A DNA stretch of 5,404 nucleotides from an uncultured Mollicutes bacterium. GTDB lineage: Bacteria; Bacillota_I; Bacilli_A; RFN20; CAG-826. The notes beneath the pieces were generated by a model. That model saw only the letters and a program-made list of their open reading frames with translations. It was not told the DNA's origin and searched no databases. Numbering within the stretch: the first letter of the stretch is position 1; every line of letters begins with the position of its first letter. The position numbers and the translations under genes were made by a program. The stretch is from positions 1 through 5,404 of the forward strand of contig UQOB01000062.1 in the NCBI GenBank assembly GCA_900542595.1, written 5' to 3'. Below are positions 1 through 5,404 of this stretch, piece by piece.

Positions 1-869
1 AAAAAGATTGTGGCCGCCCCATCGCTGGTTCTGACATCGTTAGCGTAGCTATAGATGTTTTCCCGGTAATCGTTACTGCTCCATTGCATAGCGATATCGA
101 CTTTGATTTCGTTTTGCGTATCGCTAAAAGAGATGATGTCCCCTAAGACGAGTTTATTTCGATTTAAGCTGCTGACATATTCTTTTAAGCCATTTTCACA
201 GTAGAATTCATGGCTATTTCCGGTGTTTTGGTCTTTTAAGATGAAATGGACACCCGCTAAAAGGTAGCTCTTTTCTTCCAAGCGGTTATAGATAGTTTCA
301 TATGAGAATTTCGTGGAAGGAAAGATCGAAGCATCGGGTTTAAAACGGACGCAGGTCCCGTGTTTATTAGTCGTTCCGATGACCGATAAGGGTTCAAGGA
401 TTTTTGAGCCCCCATCACTAAATTTAATGTGATAAATCTTGCCGTCCCGAAAGACGTTAACTTCTAGCCATTCCGATAAGGCATTAGTGACAGTTGACCC
501 GACCCCGTGGAGCCCGGCGCTGGTCTTATAGGCGTTGGAATTAAACTTACCGCCAGAATGGAGAGTGGTATAGATGAGTTGGACGGCTGGAACTTTGTAT
601 TCTGGATGAATGTCAACAGGAACACCCCGCCCTTCATCTTCCACGCTTAAAGAGCCGTCTTTATACATGGTGACGGTGATTTTGTTACCGTAGCCATTTA
701 AAGCTTCATCGACCGCGTTATCGATCATCTCCCACACCAAATGGTGAAGACCATTGAGGTTGGTGCTTCCGATATACATAGCGGGCCGTTTTCTGACCCC
801 CTCGAGTTCCCCGAGGACTTCGATGGATTTCGCGGTATAGCTCGATTGTTCTTTTAATAAATTACTCAT
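1..869 (-). CDS. parE: DNA topoisomerase IV subunit B, N-terminal part (partial)
   Basis: This is the ATPase subunit of topoisomerase IV, which with ParC decatenates daughter chromosomes. The 289 visible residues cover the GHKL ATPase domain and most of the transducer domain; the TOPRIM part lies beyond the left edge. Visible motifs are WEMIDNAVDEA (46-56, with E47 the likely catalytic base and N51 the Mg-binding Asn), SVEDEGRGVP (75-84, D78 contacting adenine) and the ATP-lid GLHGVG (119-124). EWLEVNVFRDG and the late NDVRTSDG stretch resemble ParE more than GyrB, as does the divergent plsY neighbour, an arrangement known in other Firmicutes. The ATG at 869 is the only usual start codon after the in-frame stop at 900-902. 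No good Shine-Dalgarno sits at normal spacing; a GGAAGA lies 16 bases upstream of the start. The last residues before the edge do not read as the expected GGTHE motif (see findings). GyrB is the alternative and is less likely. Confidence 0.88.
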   Translation of the reverse strand, partial: MSNLLKEQSSYTAKSIEVLGELEGVRKRPAMYIGSTNLNGLHHLVWEMIDNAVDEALNGYGNKITVTMYKDGSLSVEDEGRGVPVDIHPEYKVPAVQLIYTTLHSGGKFNSNAYKTSAGLHGVGSTVTNALSEWLEVNVFRDGKIYHIKFSDGGSKILEPLSVIGTTNKHGTCVRFKPDASIFPSTKFSYETIYNRLEEKSYLLAGVHFILKDQNTGNSHEFYCENGLKEYVSSLNRNKLVLGDIISFSDTQNEIKVDIAMQWSSNDYRENIYSYANDVRTSDGAATIF

Positions 870-876
870 AAATAAG

Positions 877-906
877 TTGATGTTTTCTTCCGCGTTAAAT
901 TATAGA
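877..906 (+). promoter_or_regulatory. plsY: Candidate promoter for plsY
   Basis: TTGATG (877-882) is followed after 18 bases by TATAGA (901-906); TAGAAT at 903-908 is an alternative -10 with a longer spacer. The predicted start near 913 gives a leader of about 40 bases containing AGGAA (937-941) ahead of the plsY ATG. The -10 overlaps the -10 of the opposing parE promoter. The match is modest. Confidence 0.33.
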
Positions 907-927
907 ATAATCTCGGTTGTTTGACTA
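899..927 (-). promoter_or_regulatory. Probable sigma-A-type promoter for parE
   Basis: On the minus strand a perfect TATAAT (904-899) lies 17 bases downstream of TAGTCA (927-922), which matches four of six bases of TTGACA. Transcription would begin near 892 and leave a leader of about 23 bases before the parE start at 869. This is a consensus match only, with no experimental support. Confidence 0.5.
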
Positions 928-953
928 ACCAAATTTAGGAAATATCACGCTTT

Positions 954-1694
954 ATGGAAATCTTATGGAATGTGCTACTGGGGCTCGGGGCGGCCTTATT
1001 AGGCTATCTTTTAGGAGCGATCCCCACCGGTGTCGTCATCGGAAAAGTTTTTTATCACGTTGACCCTCGCGATTATGGGAGCCACGCGTCAGGTGGCACC
1101 AATAGTGGTCGCGTCTTTGGGAAAAGGGTCGGAATCATCGTCATCGTCTTAGATATCTTAAAGGCTGTCATCGCCTTCTGGGCATGCTGGGCGATTATTA
1201 AATTCACGCCCATCATCGAAGCTTCTTGGCTATTTGATCACGGGGATATCTTCCCATGGATCGCGATTGTCGGAGTCGCTTTCGGGCACTGCTGGCCGGT
1301 CTTTTTACTTTTTAAAGGCGGGAAAGCCGTCACCAGTTACATGGCTTTAGTCGGAGGAACGTCGTGGCTCGGTTTTATCATGTGCTTCGCCTCATTTTTC
1401 CTCCCCTTCGCGTTTAAGAAAATCGTCAGCTGGAGCTCCCTTCTTTCCGGTTTATTCCTCTTAATCTTCGAATGGGTGATGTGTATCATTGTCCTTTCAA
1501 CCGGGAATAACCTGTCTTACCTCATGTGGACTTTCGGCCTTCAACCGTCCGGCGTGTATTTCGGGCTTTATGCCGCGGTGAGTTCGACGATTGTCTATTT
1601 GATTCTCGTCTTCCGTCACTGGCAAAACATCCAAAGGATGAAAAAGGGTGAAGAAAAACCCGTCAAATGGGGCAAGGGGTTAATTAGTAAATAA
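954..1694 (+). CDS. plsY: Acyl-phosphate:glycerol-3-phosphate acyltransferase PlsY
   Basis: PlsY is an integral membrane enzyme that transfers the acyl group from acyl-phosphate (made by PlsX) to glycerol-3-phosphate, giving lysophosphatidic acid, the first committed step of phospholipid synthesis. The three family motifs appear in order: GYLLGAIPTG (17-26), GSHASGGTNSGR (42-53) and GHCWPVF followed by FKGGKAV (111-126). Several hydrophobic helices and the closing RHWQNIQRMKKGEEKPVKW segment resemble the Bacillus protein. At 246 residues it is longer than the usual roughly 190-210; the extra length falls between motifs 2 and 3 (about 84-100) and in the last third (about 172-212). Motif 2 has His-Ala where Gly-Asn is common. 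The ATG at 954 is preceded by AGGAA with a 12-base gap. The gene is divergent from parE and convergent with the yneF end of the minus cluster. Confidence 0.95.
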   Translation: MEILWNVLLGLGAALLGYLLGAIPTGVVIGKVFYHVDPRDYGSHASGGTNSGRVFGKRVGIIVIVLDILKAVIAFWACWAIIKFTPIIEASWLFDHGDIFPWIAIVGVAFGHCWPVFLLFKGGKAVTSYMALVGGTSWLGFIMCFASFFLPFAFKKIVSWSSLLSGLFLLIFEWVMCIIVLSTGNNLSYLMWTFGLQPSGVYFGLYAAVSSTIVYLILVFRHWQNIQRMKKGEEKPVKWGKGLISK

Positions 1695-1707
1695 TTAGTA
1701 TCTTACT

Positions 1708-1721
1708 AGTATTTAAATACT
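1708..1721. repeat. Perfect 14-base palindrome between plsY and its terminator
   Basis: AGTATTTAAATACT reads the same on both strands and has no spacer. Just upstream, TAATTAGTA occurs twice (1681-1689, overlapping the end of plsY, and 1692-1700, overlapping its stop codon). The stretch is very AT-rich, so chance is a real possibility. With no loop it is not an intrinsic terminator; a protein site is conceivable but unsupported. Confidence 0.4.
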
Positions 1722-1733
1722 TTCGATGGCAAC

Positions 1734-1766
1734 AAAAAAAGGTCAGGATTTCTGACCTTTTATTTT
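1734..1766. terminator. Bidirectional intrinsic terminator
   Basis: AAAAGGTCAG (1737-1746) pairs perfectly with CTGACCTTTT (1752-1761) around a 5-base loop. A T-rich tail (TTTTATTTT) follows on the plus strand and a run of seven T on the minus strand. It sits between the convergent ends of plsY and the yneF-like gene and should serve both, with the minus-strand tail the stronger. Confidence 0.9.
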
Positions 1767-1773
1767 GCTTAAG

Positions 1774-1995
1774 TTATTGATTCTTTTTAATCGAATTCAT
1801 GACCGCGCGAATCTGCGCTTCACTGGGTTTTCTCCCCATCTGCATGAACATCGCTCTGATCATGTTTTCATTGATCGGCGGATTCTTCTGCATTTGCTTT
1901 TTAATGATGTAACGGGCACCGAAGAAGCCAGCCGCTAAACCGACAATTAAGGCAAGGATGAGGTAGAGAACGAATTGCCAAATTTCCATCGACAT
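1774..1995 (-). CDS. yneF: YneF-family (UPF0154) small membrane protein
   Basis: This 73-residue protein has one N-terminal transmembrane segment (about residues 5-29, rich in Leu, Ala and Gly), then a basic stretch and a conserved cytoplasmic tail. The tail (KNPPINENMIRAMFMQMGRKPSE, in two runs: KNPPINENMIRAM at 37-49 and FMQMGRKPSE at 50-59) is the hallmark of the Firmicute YneF family, whose members are about 70 residues long. The molecular role of the family is not established to my knowledge. The start lies 5 bases after the efp stop, so the two are almost certainly cotranscribed; an AAGAGAG in the last efp codons may act as the ribosome binding site. A second ATG two codons in (1989) is an equally plausible start. 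The bidirectional terminator follows 8 bases after the stop. Confidence 0.85.
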   Translation of the reverse strand: MSMEIWQFVLYLILALIVGLAAGFFGARYIIKKQMQKNPPINENMIRAMFMQMGRKPSEAQIRAVMNSIKKNQ

Positions 1996-2000
1996 GGTGA

Positions 2001-2558
2001 TTAAGCTCTCTTATCGTATTTACCAGTCGTCGTATCGACTAAGACCTTTTCACCCGGATTGATGAATAACGGAATTCTAATCTTAAGTCCAGTTTCTAAG
2101 GTCGCATCTTTACTTCCGCCGTTGGTGACGGTGTCCCCTCTCACTCCCGGTTCACAGTCTGTGACCGTTAAAGCGACTTTCGACGGGAGTTCCATCCCGA
2201 GGATTTCGTCGTCATAGAGGGAAATAGTGACTTCACCTTCCGGAGCGAGATACGGAATTTTATCTTCTAAGCCCGCTTTCGGGAGTTCGACTTGTTCATA
2301 GGTCTTCGGATCCATGAAGACGAGAGTGACCCCGCCATCATAGAGGTATTGCATGGCTTTTTTGGTGACGTTGACTAAGGTAACATCATAGCCGCTGTTC
2401 CGAGCAAGTTCAGTAATCGCGCCACTTCTGACGTTTCTAACTTTCACTTTCGCGACCATTTTCCGCATCGCGGTCTTGTTGAGTAAAATGTCGATAACTT
2501 GATAAAGCGTCCCATCATCTTCAAAGTAATTGCCGGGACGAAGTTCTGTAACGTTCAT
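2001..2558 (-). CDS. efp: Elongation factor P
   Basis: EF-P binds between the ribosomal P and E sites and relieves stalling at polyproline stretches. The protein is 185 residues, the family's normal length. It has an N-terminal KOW-like domain (about 1-62), a central OB domain with MQYLYDGG and FMDPKTYEQVELP (69-93), and a C-terminal OB domain holding the family signature KDATLETGLKIRIPLFINPG (150-169). The N-terminal loop that reaches the peptidyl-transferase centre is unusual: where most bacteria have KPGKG or KPGRG, this one reads NKTAMRKM (27-34), placing Met31 at the usual modified position with Arg32 beside it. From memory, some mycoplasma EF-Ps carry a similar NKTAMR loop. The ATG has a strong AAAGGAG ribosome binding site (centred near 2569). 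yneF follows within 5 bases, and the hydrolase gene lies 104 bases upstream. Confidence 0.97.
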   Translation of the reverse strand: MNVTELRPGNYFEDDGTLYQVIDILLNKTAMRKMVAKVKVRNVRSGAITELARNSGYDVTLVNVTKKAMQYLYDGGVTLVFMDPKTYEQVELPKAGLEDKIPYLAPEGEVTISLYDDEILGMELPSKVALTVTDCEPGVRGDTVTNGGSKDATLETGLKIRIPLFINPGEKVLVDTTTGKYDKRA

Positions 2559-2564
2559 AGTTTT

Positions 2565-2594
2565 TCTCCTTTGTTTTCCGGCTAGTATGTTATA
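2565..2594 (-). promoter_or_regulatory. efp: efp ribosome binding site and candidate -10 element
   Basis: AAAGGAGA (2572-2565) is a strong Shine-Dalgarno sequence 6 bases before the efp ATG. TATAAC (2594-2589) is a five-of-six match to a -10 element, and a start near 2582 would leave a leader of about 24 bases. The expected -35 zone (about 2612-2618) has only a poor match, so efp may also rely on readthrough from rpmG. No convincing terminator sits between the hydrolase and efp. Confidence 0.35.
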
Positions 2595-2662
2595 ACTTTT
2601 TTTACCTTTTTTCCACTAAAAGGGATGGCAAGATAGGAAAAAGACTCTTTAACAAAGAATAT

Positions 2663-3304
2663 TTATTTGTAAAAGTAGGGATTTAAGCGTTCTTCGTCTT
2701 CGATCGTTGTTTTCTTTCCGTGACCGGGATAAACGACAGTATCTTTCGGTAAGGCGTGAAGTTTTTCAAGGGACGAAGTAATTAACCGACTACTTCCCCC
2801 GGGTAAATCGGTTCTCCCAATCGCGAGGTGAAATAAGGTGTCACCGGTAAAAACTTCCTTCCGCTCTTTAAGGTAATAACAGACGCTGCCTTTCGTATGG
2901 AATGGGGTATAGATCACTTGAACGGAAGGGAAACCGGGAATTTCGATCGTTTCATCCCCTTCTAATTCTTGGACGTTTTTATTTTCCATAACCAAAGGAT
3001 AACCGAGGATATCCTCGCTTAAATTGAGGCAAGGATTCGTTAAATATTCCGCGTCAATATTATGAATATAGACGGGAATCGAATCATTGACATCTTTAAT
3101 ACCCCCGATATGATCAACGTGACCATGGGTCAAAAAGATGGCTTTTAACTTAACGTTATGTTTTTTGAGGTAGTTATTGATGGTGAAAGACGGAAGGCCG
3201 CTATCGAAAAGGATGGCCTCATTATTGTCATTTCTCAGAATATAAAAATTCGCGTCCATACTGGGGGACGCGAACGAAATGAGATTCCCGAGGGAATTAG
3301 CCAT
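2663..3304 (-). CDS. MBL-fold metallo-hydrolase (YqgX / glyoxalase II-like)
   Basis: This 213-residue protein has the metallo-beta-lactamase-fold metal site. THGHVDH (59-65) supplies H60, H62, D64 and H65; H136 lies in TPFHTKGS, D155 in TGDTLF and H195 in PGHG. Length, order and spacing match the small cytosolic YqgX group related to hydroxyacylglutathione hydrolase (glyoxalase II); the true substrate is unknown, so a thioester hydrolase is only the best guess. The usual TPGHT reads TPFHT. The ATG at 3304 lies inside the end of rpmG (8-base overlap) and has no clear Shine-Dalgarno, suggesting translational coupling to rpmG. The first 16 residues align with the opening strand of the family, which supports this start over Met16. 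Confidence 0.85.
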   Translation of the reverse strand: MANSLGNLISFASPSMDANFYILRNDNNEAILFDSGLPSFTINNYLKKHNVKLKAIFLTHGHVDHIGGIKDVNDSIPVYIHNIDAEYLTNPCLNLSEDILGYPLVMENKNVQELEGDETIEIPGFPSVQVIYTPFHTKGSVCYYLKERKEVFTGDTLFHLAIGRTDLPGGSSRLITSSLEKLHALPKDTVVYPGHGKKTTIEDEERLNPYFYK

Positions 3305-3473
3305 TTTTGGTTTCTTTATGGAGGGTTTCCTTGTTGCACCGGGGGCAATATTTCATTTTTTCAAGTTTGTCCGGGGTGTTTTTCTTATTCCTCGTCGTGA
3401 TATAGTTCCGTTCTCCGCAGACGGTGCATTTGAGAGCGACATTGAGGATATCTTTTTTAGTTTTACTGGCCAT
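3297..3473 (-). CDS. rpmG: 50S ribosomal protein L33
   Basis: L33 is a small protein of the large ribosomal subunit, near the E site. The 58-residue product shows the zinc-ribbon form: CTVC (16-19) and CPRC (43-46), with family residues GERNYITTRNK after the first pair and KETLHKETK near the C-terminus. It carries about seven extra N-terminal residues compared with the usual 49-50. An AGAGGAAG-type purine run sits about 9-16 bases before the ATG at 3473. It is the first gene of the minus-strand cluster and its stop overlaps the hydrolase start. Four cysteines mark it as the zinc-binding version; Firmicutes often have a second copy lacking cysteines, which would lie elsewhere. Confidence 0.95.
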   Translation of the reverse strand: MASKTKKDILNVALKCTVCGERNYITTRNKKNTPDKLEKMKYCPRCNKETLHKETKNG

Positions 3474-3556
3474 GTTTTCTTCTTCCTCTCTTTCGGGTTA
3501 AGATATTACCATAGCTTTTGAATTTATTCTAGATAAAATTGGGAGAGAAAAGAAAG
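3474..3556. promoter_or_regulatory. Divergent rpmG / ispG intergenic region
   Basis: The 83-base gap must hold the start signals for both genes. For rpmG, TGGTAATAT on the minus strand (3511-3503) reads as an extended -10, and a start near 3496 would leave a leader of about 23 bases; no good -35 is visible. For ispG, TAAAAT (3534-3539) and TATTCT (3525-3530) are -10-like, but neither has a fitting -35 and the first would leave almost no leader. No operator or riboswitch fold is evident. Confidence 0.35.
3541..3547 (+). promoter_or_regulatory. ispG: ispG ribosome binding site deciding the start
   Basis: GGGAGAG ends 9 bases before the ATG at 3557. It would fall inside the coding region if the upstream in-frame TTG at 3539 were used, so the ATG is preferred. 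Confidence 0.7.
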
Positions 3557-4606
3557 ATGTATACGAGAGAAAAAACCAGACCCGTCAAAGTCGGAAACTT
3601 AACCCTCGGGGGAAATAGTCATATCTATGTCCAAAGCATGGGGAATTGTAAGACGGAAAGAGTCGATGATGTCATTAAACAAATTAATGATGCTTATAAG
3701 TACGGCTTAGAATTGATGCGGCTTTCTGTTCTCGACATGAAGGACGCGGAAGCGATAAGAGACCTTAAAAAGCTCTCCCCTGTTCCCCTTATCGCGGACA
3801 TTCATTTTGACTATAAGCTCGCTCTCGCGGTCTTAGATAACGGGATCGATGCGATAAGAATTAATCCGGGAAATATCGGGGACGAAAAACGGATTGAAGA
3901 AGTTTTAAAGAAAGCCAAAGAAAAACATGTTCCCATCCGAATTGGCGTGAACTCTGGGAGTTTAGACCAATCGATCTTAAAAGATTTAAAGCCGGGCGAG
4001 AATCCTCTCGCAAAATCCTGCTTAAAACACGTTAAAATCTGTGAAAAATATGATTTCCATGATTTAGTTCTCTCGGTTAAAGACTCTGACCCATTGAGCA
4101 CGATTGAAGCCTATGAAGCCCTCGCGAACCTCGTCCCCTATCCTTTGCACCTCGGGGTGACGGAAGCGGGACCTCTTTCGGTCAGCTTAATTAGAACGGC
4201 ATCTGGATTAACCCCTCTTTTATTAAAAGGCTTAGGGAACACCATTCGTTTTTCGCTCACCGAAGACCCGATCGAAGAAGTTAAAGCTGCTTATCGTTTA
4301 TTAAAAGATTTAAATTTATCTTCTAATTGGCCCTTCTTTATCTCTTGCCCCACCTGCGGAAGAACCCAGGTTGATTTGCTTCCCCTCGCGAAAAAAGTTC
4401 AAGCGTACCTGGAAGATAACCATATCTACAAGACGGTCGCGATTATGGGCTGCGTGGTCAATGGACCGGGCGAAGCTAAAAACGCTGATATCGGCTTAGC
4501 GGGCGGTCACGGGGTGTACGCGTTATTTAAAAAAGGGAAGGTCATTAAGACCATCCCTGAAAGTGAAGCTTTTAATACCTTGATTGAAGAACTGAAGAAA
4601 CTTTAA
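3557..4606 (+). CDS. ispG: 4-hydroxy-3-methylbut-2-en-1-yl diphosphate synthase (IspG)
   Basis: IspG (GcpE) is the iron-sulfur enzyme of the MEP isoprenoid pathway that converts 2-C-methyl-D-erythritol 2,4-cyclodiphosphate to HMBPP. The protein is 349 residues, the two-domain bacterial form. The N-terminal TIM barrel shows ADIHFDY (80-86), RINPGNIG (101-108), IRIGVNSGSL (127-136) and LHLGVTEAG (197-205). The C-terminal domain carries the [4Fe-4S] ligands in SCPTCGR (C264, C267) and GCVVNGPGEA (C299, E306). All key residues are present, so it should be active. It is slightly shorter at the C-terminus than the Bacillus enzyme. The start is the ATG at 3557, chosen for the GGGAGAG site 9 bases upstream; the protein would gain six residues from a TTG at 3539. 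The stop overlaps that of the convergent helicase gene. Its presence implies a MEP pathway, which most mycoplasmas lack. Confidence 0.97.
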   Translation: MYTREKTRPVKVGNLTLGGNSHIYVQSMGNCKTERVDDVIKQINDAYKYGLELMRLSVLDMKDAEAIRDLKKLSPVPLIADIHFDYKLALAVLDNGIDAIRINPGNIGDEKRIEEVLKKAKEKHVPIRIGVNSGSLDQSILKDLKPGENPLAKSCLKHVKICEKYDFHDLVLSVKDSDPLSTIEAYEALANLVPYPLHLGVTEAGPLSVSLIRTASGLTPLLLKGLGNTIRFSLTEDPIEEVKAAYRLLKDLNLSSNWPFFISCPTCGRTQVDLLPLAKKVQAYLEDNHIYKTVAIMGCVVNGPGEAKNADIGLAGGHGVYALFKKGKVIKTIPESEAFNTLIEELKKL

Positions 4607-5404
4607 TCCGCGTTCTTCTTCCGGTAATATTCGTTCTTCTTTTGCCTAATGCTCTTTCTGATCGCCATTTTGCGGTACTTTTTCTTAACCTTCTCGATCG
4701 CGAACATCTTTTTCTTCTTATACATCGGTTCGACTTTCCCGGTGTTGAATTTGGCTTTCGCTCGTTTGATTTCTTTGATTTCTTCGGTTGGAAGGTCTTT
4801 CTTTAAGGGTTTCTTTCTTTGAATGAAAATCGGTTTCTTATCAAGCAAGATTTCATTATTTCTTAAAGTCATATAGTCGACTTTAAGACCGGTGCCTAAT
4901 AAACGATTGATATCTTTTTCTTCATCGCGGTTATAGAAAACCCAGCTATCCCCTTCTTTGCCGTTTCGGCCGGTTCTTCCGGCTCTATGGAAATAGAAAG
5001 CTAAATCCTGCGGTAAGTCGAGACTGATGACGTCGGTGACGTCGGGGATATCCATGCCGCGAGACAATAAGTCACTAGTCACAATTAACGCGTGGGTGTT
5101 TTCTCTGATCTGTTTTAAGGTTCGCTTTCTTTCTCTTTCACTTAAATCCCCAGAGAAATAAAGAGGATCAAAGTTAAAGGATTTCAGACCTTCATAAATC
5201 TCTTTTACCTTATCTTTGGTGGAACAGAAGATTAAGGCTAAATAGGGTTGTCTTATTCTTAAAAAGGAAACGAGGCTATTGAGTTTCCCCTGGTGCTTAA
5301 CGTCGATTAAATGGTGACGGACACCGGTCGGGGTCGCCTCTTTTTCTTCTTGGATGAATTTTTTACGAGGGAAGACGGAATGGAGGCCCGCTAATAAGTT
5401 TTCT
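4603..5404 (-). CDS. cshB: DEAD-box RNA helicase, C-terminal part, CshB-like (partial)
   Basis: The gene enters from the right edge; 266 residues up to the stop are visible. They cover the second RecA-like domain of an ATP-dependent RNA helicase: motif IV LIFCSTK (57-63), SGDLSERERKR (84-94), motif V TSDLLSRGMDIPD (109-121) and motif VI HRAGRTGR (139-146) with its arginine fingers. The Walker A and DEAD motifs lie beyond the edge. A lysine- and arginine-rich tail (about 195-266) containing KVEPMYKKKKMFAIEKVKKK resembles the end of Bacillus CshB, a helicase tied to cold growth and RNA or ribosome handling. The codon at 5082 is an internal GTG in motif V, not a start. The assignment to CshB rather than another DEAD-box helicase rests on the tail and is less certain than the family. 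Confidence 0.82.
   Translation of the reverse strand, partial: ENLLAGLHSVFPRKKFIQEEKEATPTGVRHHLIDVKHQGKLNSLVSFLRIRQPYLALIFCSTKDKVKEIYEGLKSFNFDPLYFSGDLSERERKRTLKQIRENTHALIVTSDLLSRGMDIPDVTDVISLDLPQDLAFYFHRAGRTGRNGKEGDSWVFYNRDEEKDINRLLGTGLKVDYMTLRNNEILLDKKPIFIQRKKPLKKDLPTEEIKEIKRAKAKFNTGKVEPMYKKKKMFAIEKVKKKYRKMAIRKSIRQKKNEYYRKKNAD

Noticed and set aside
2605..2623. CCTTTT / AAAAGG inverted repeat between the hydrolase and efp
   Set aside because: The stem is only six pairs, mostly A-T, and has no T-run after it on the minus strand, so it is a poor terminator.
2635..2660. Weak AAAG/CTTT hairpins just after the hydrolase stop
   Set aside because: Four-pair A-T-rich stems with tiny loops are too unstable to call a terminator, though a T5 run follows.
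3158..3521. Two plus-strand open frames of 80 codons each opposite the hydrolase and rpmG
   Set aside because: They are antisense to two genes with clear family motifs, and their products resemble no family I know.
3539..3556. Upstream TTG start for ispG
   Set aside because: It would place the GGGAGAG ribosome binding site inside the gene, and the ATG at 3557 fits both spacing and family length.
3811..4101. Minus-strand open frame of 96 codons within ispG
   Set aside because: It lies wholly antisense to the conserved barrel of ispG and shows no recognisable motif.
4603..5082. A short 159-codon version of the helicase starting at 5082
   Set aside because: The start would be a GTG in the middle of motif V; the frame stays open to the right edge with motif IV and other helicase sequence upstream.
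1..5404. A novel defence, mobile or biosynthetic system
   Set aside because: Every gene belongs to a known housekeeping family; there are no terminal inverted repeats, spacer arrays, integrase-like genes or unexplained large gaps.

Overview
The window looks like a chromosomal housekeeping segment from a Firmicute of the Bacilli/Mollicutes side, possibly an uncultured Erysipelotrichales- or RF39-like lineage. The grounds are protein families and gene pairings typical of Firmicutes: plsY divergent from parE, a YneF-family membrane protein, a two-CxxC type L33, and a CshB-like helicase. The elongation factor P loop resembles, from memory, those of mycoplasmas. All tryptophans I checked are TGG and all seven visible stops are TAA. 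The lineage call is an inference; the class is fairly safe and anything finer is not.

Layout. Bases 1-869 (minus) hold the N-terminal part of topoisomerase IV subunit B (parE), cut by the window edge. A short divergent promoter region separates it from plsY (954-1694, plus), an acyl-phosphate:glycerol-3-phosphate acyltransferase. A strong bidirectional terminator (about 1734-1766) separates plsY from a convergent minus-strand cluster. In transcription order that cluster is rpmG (3473-3297), a metallo-beta-lactamase-fold hydrolase (3304-2663), efp (2558-2001) and a yneF-like gene (1995-1774). A second divergent gap (3474-3556) separates rpmG from ispG (3557-4606, plus). ispG meets the C-terminal part of a DEAD-box RNA helicase (cshB-like, minus, running off the right edge) tail to tail, and the two stop codons overlap by 4 bases.

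How the genes relate. Most of the minus-strand cluster serves translation (ribosomal protein L33, EF-P), and the helicase next door is of a type linked to ribosome or RNA handling. plsY makes lysophosphatidic acid for membrane lipid, ispG makes an isoprenoid precursor, and parE serves chromosome decatenation. Intergenic spaces are short, the largest being about 104 bases between efp and the hydrolase, so no stretch over 300 bases lacks a gene. I see no mobile element, CRISPR array, tRNA, rRNA or riboswitch, and no sign of an undescribed multi-gene system. The points most worth a second look are the EF-P loop, which lacks the usual modifiable lysine motif, and a possible frameshift in parE close to the left edge.
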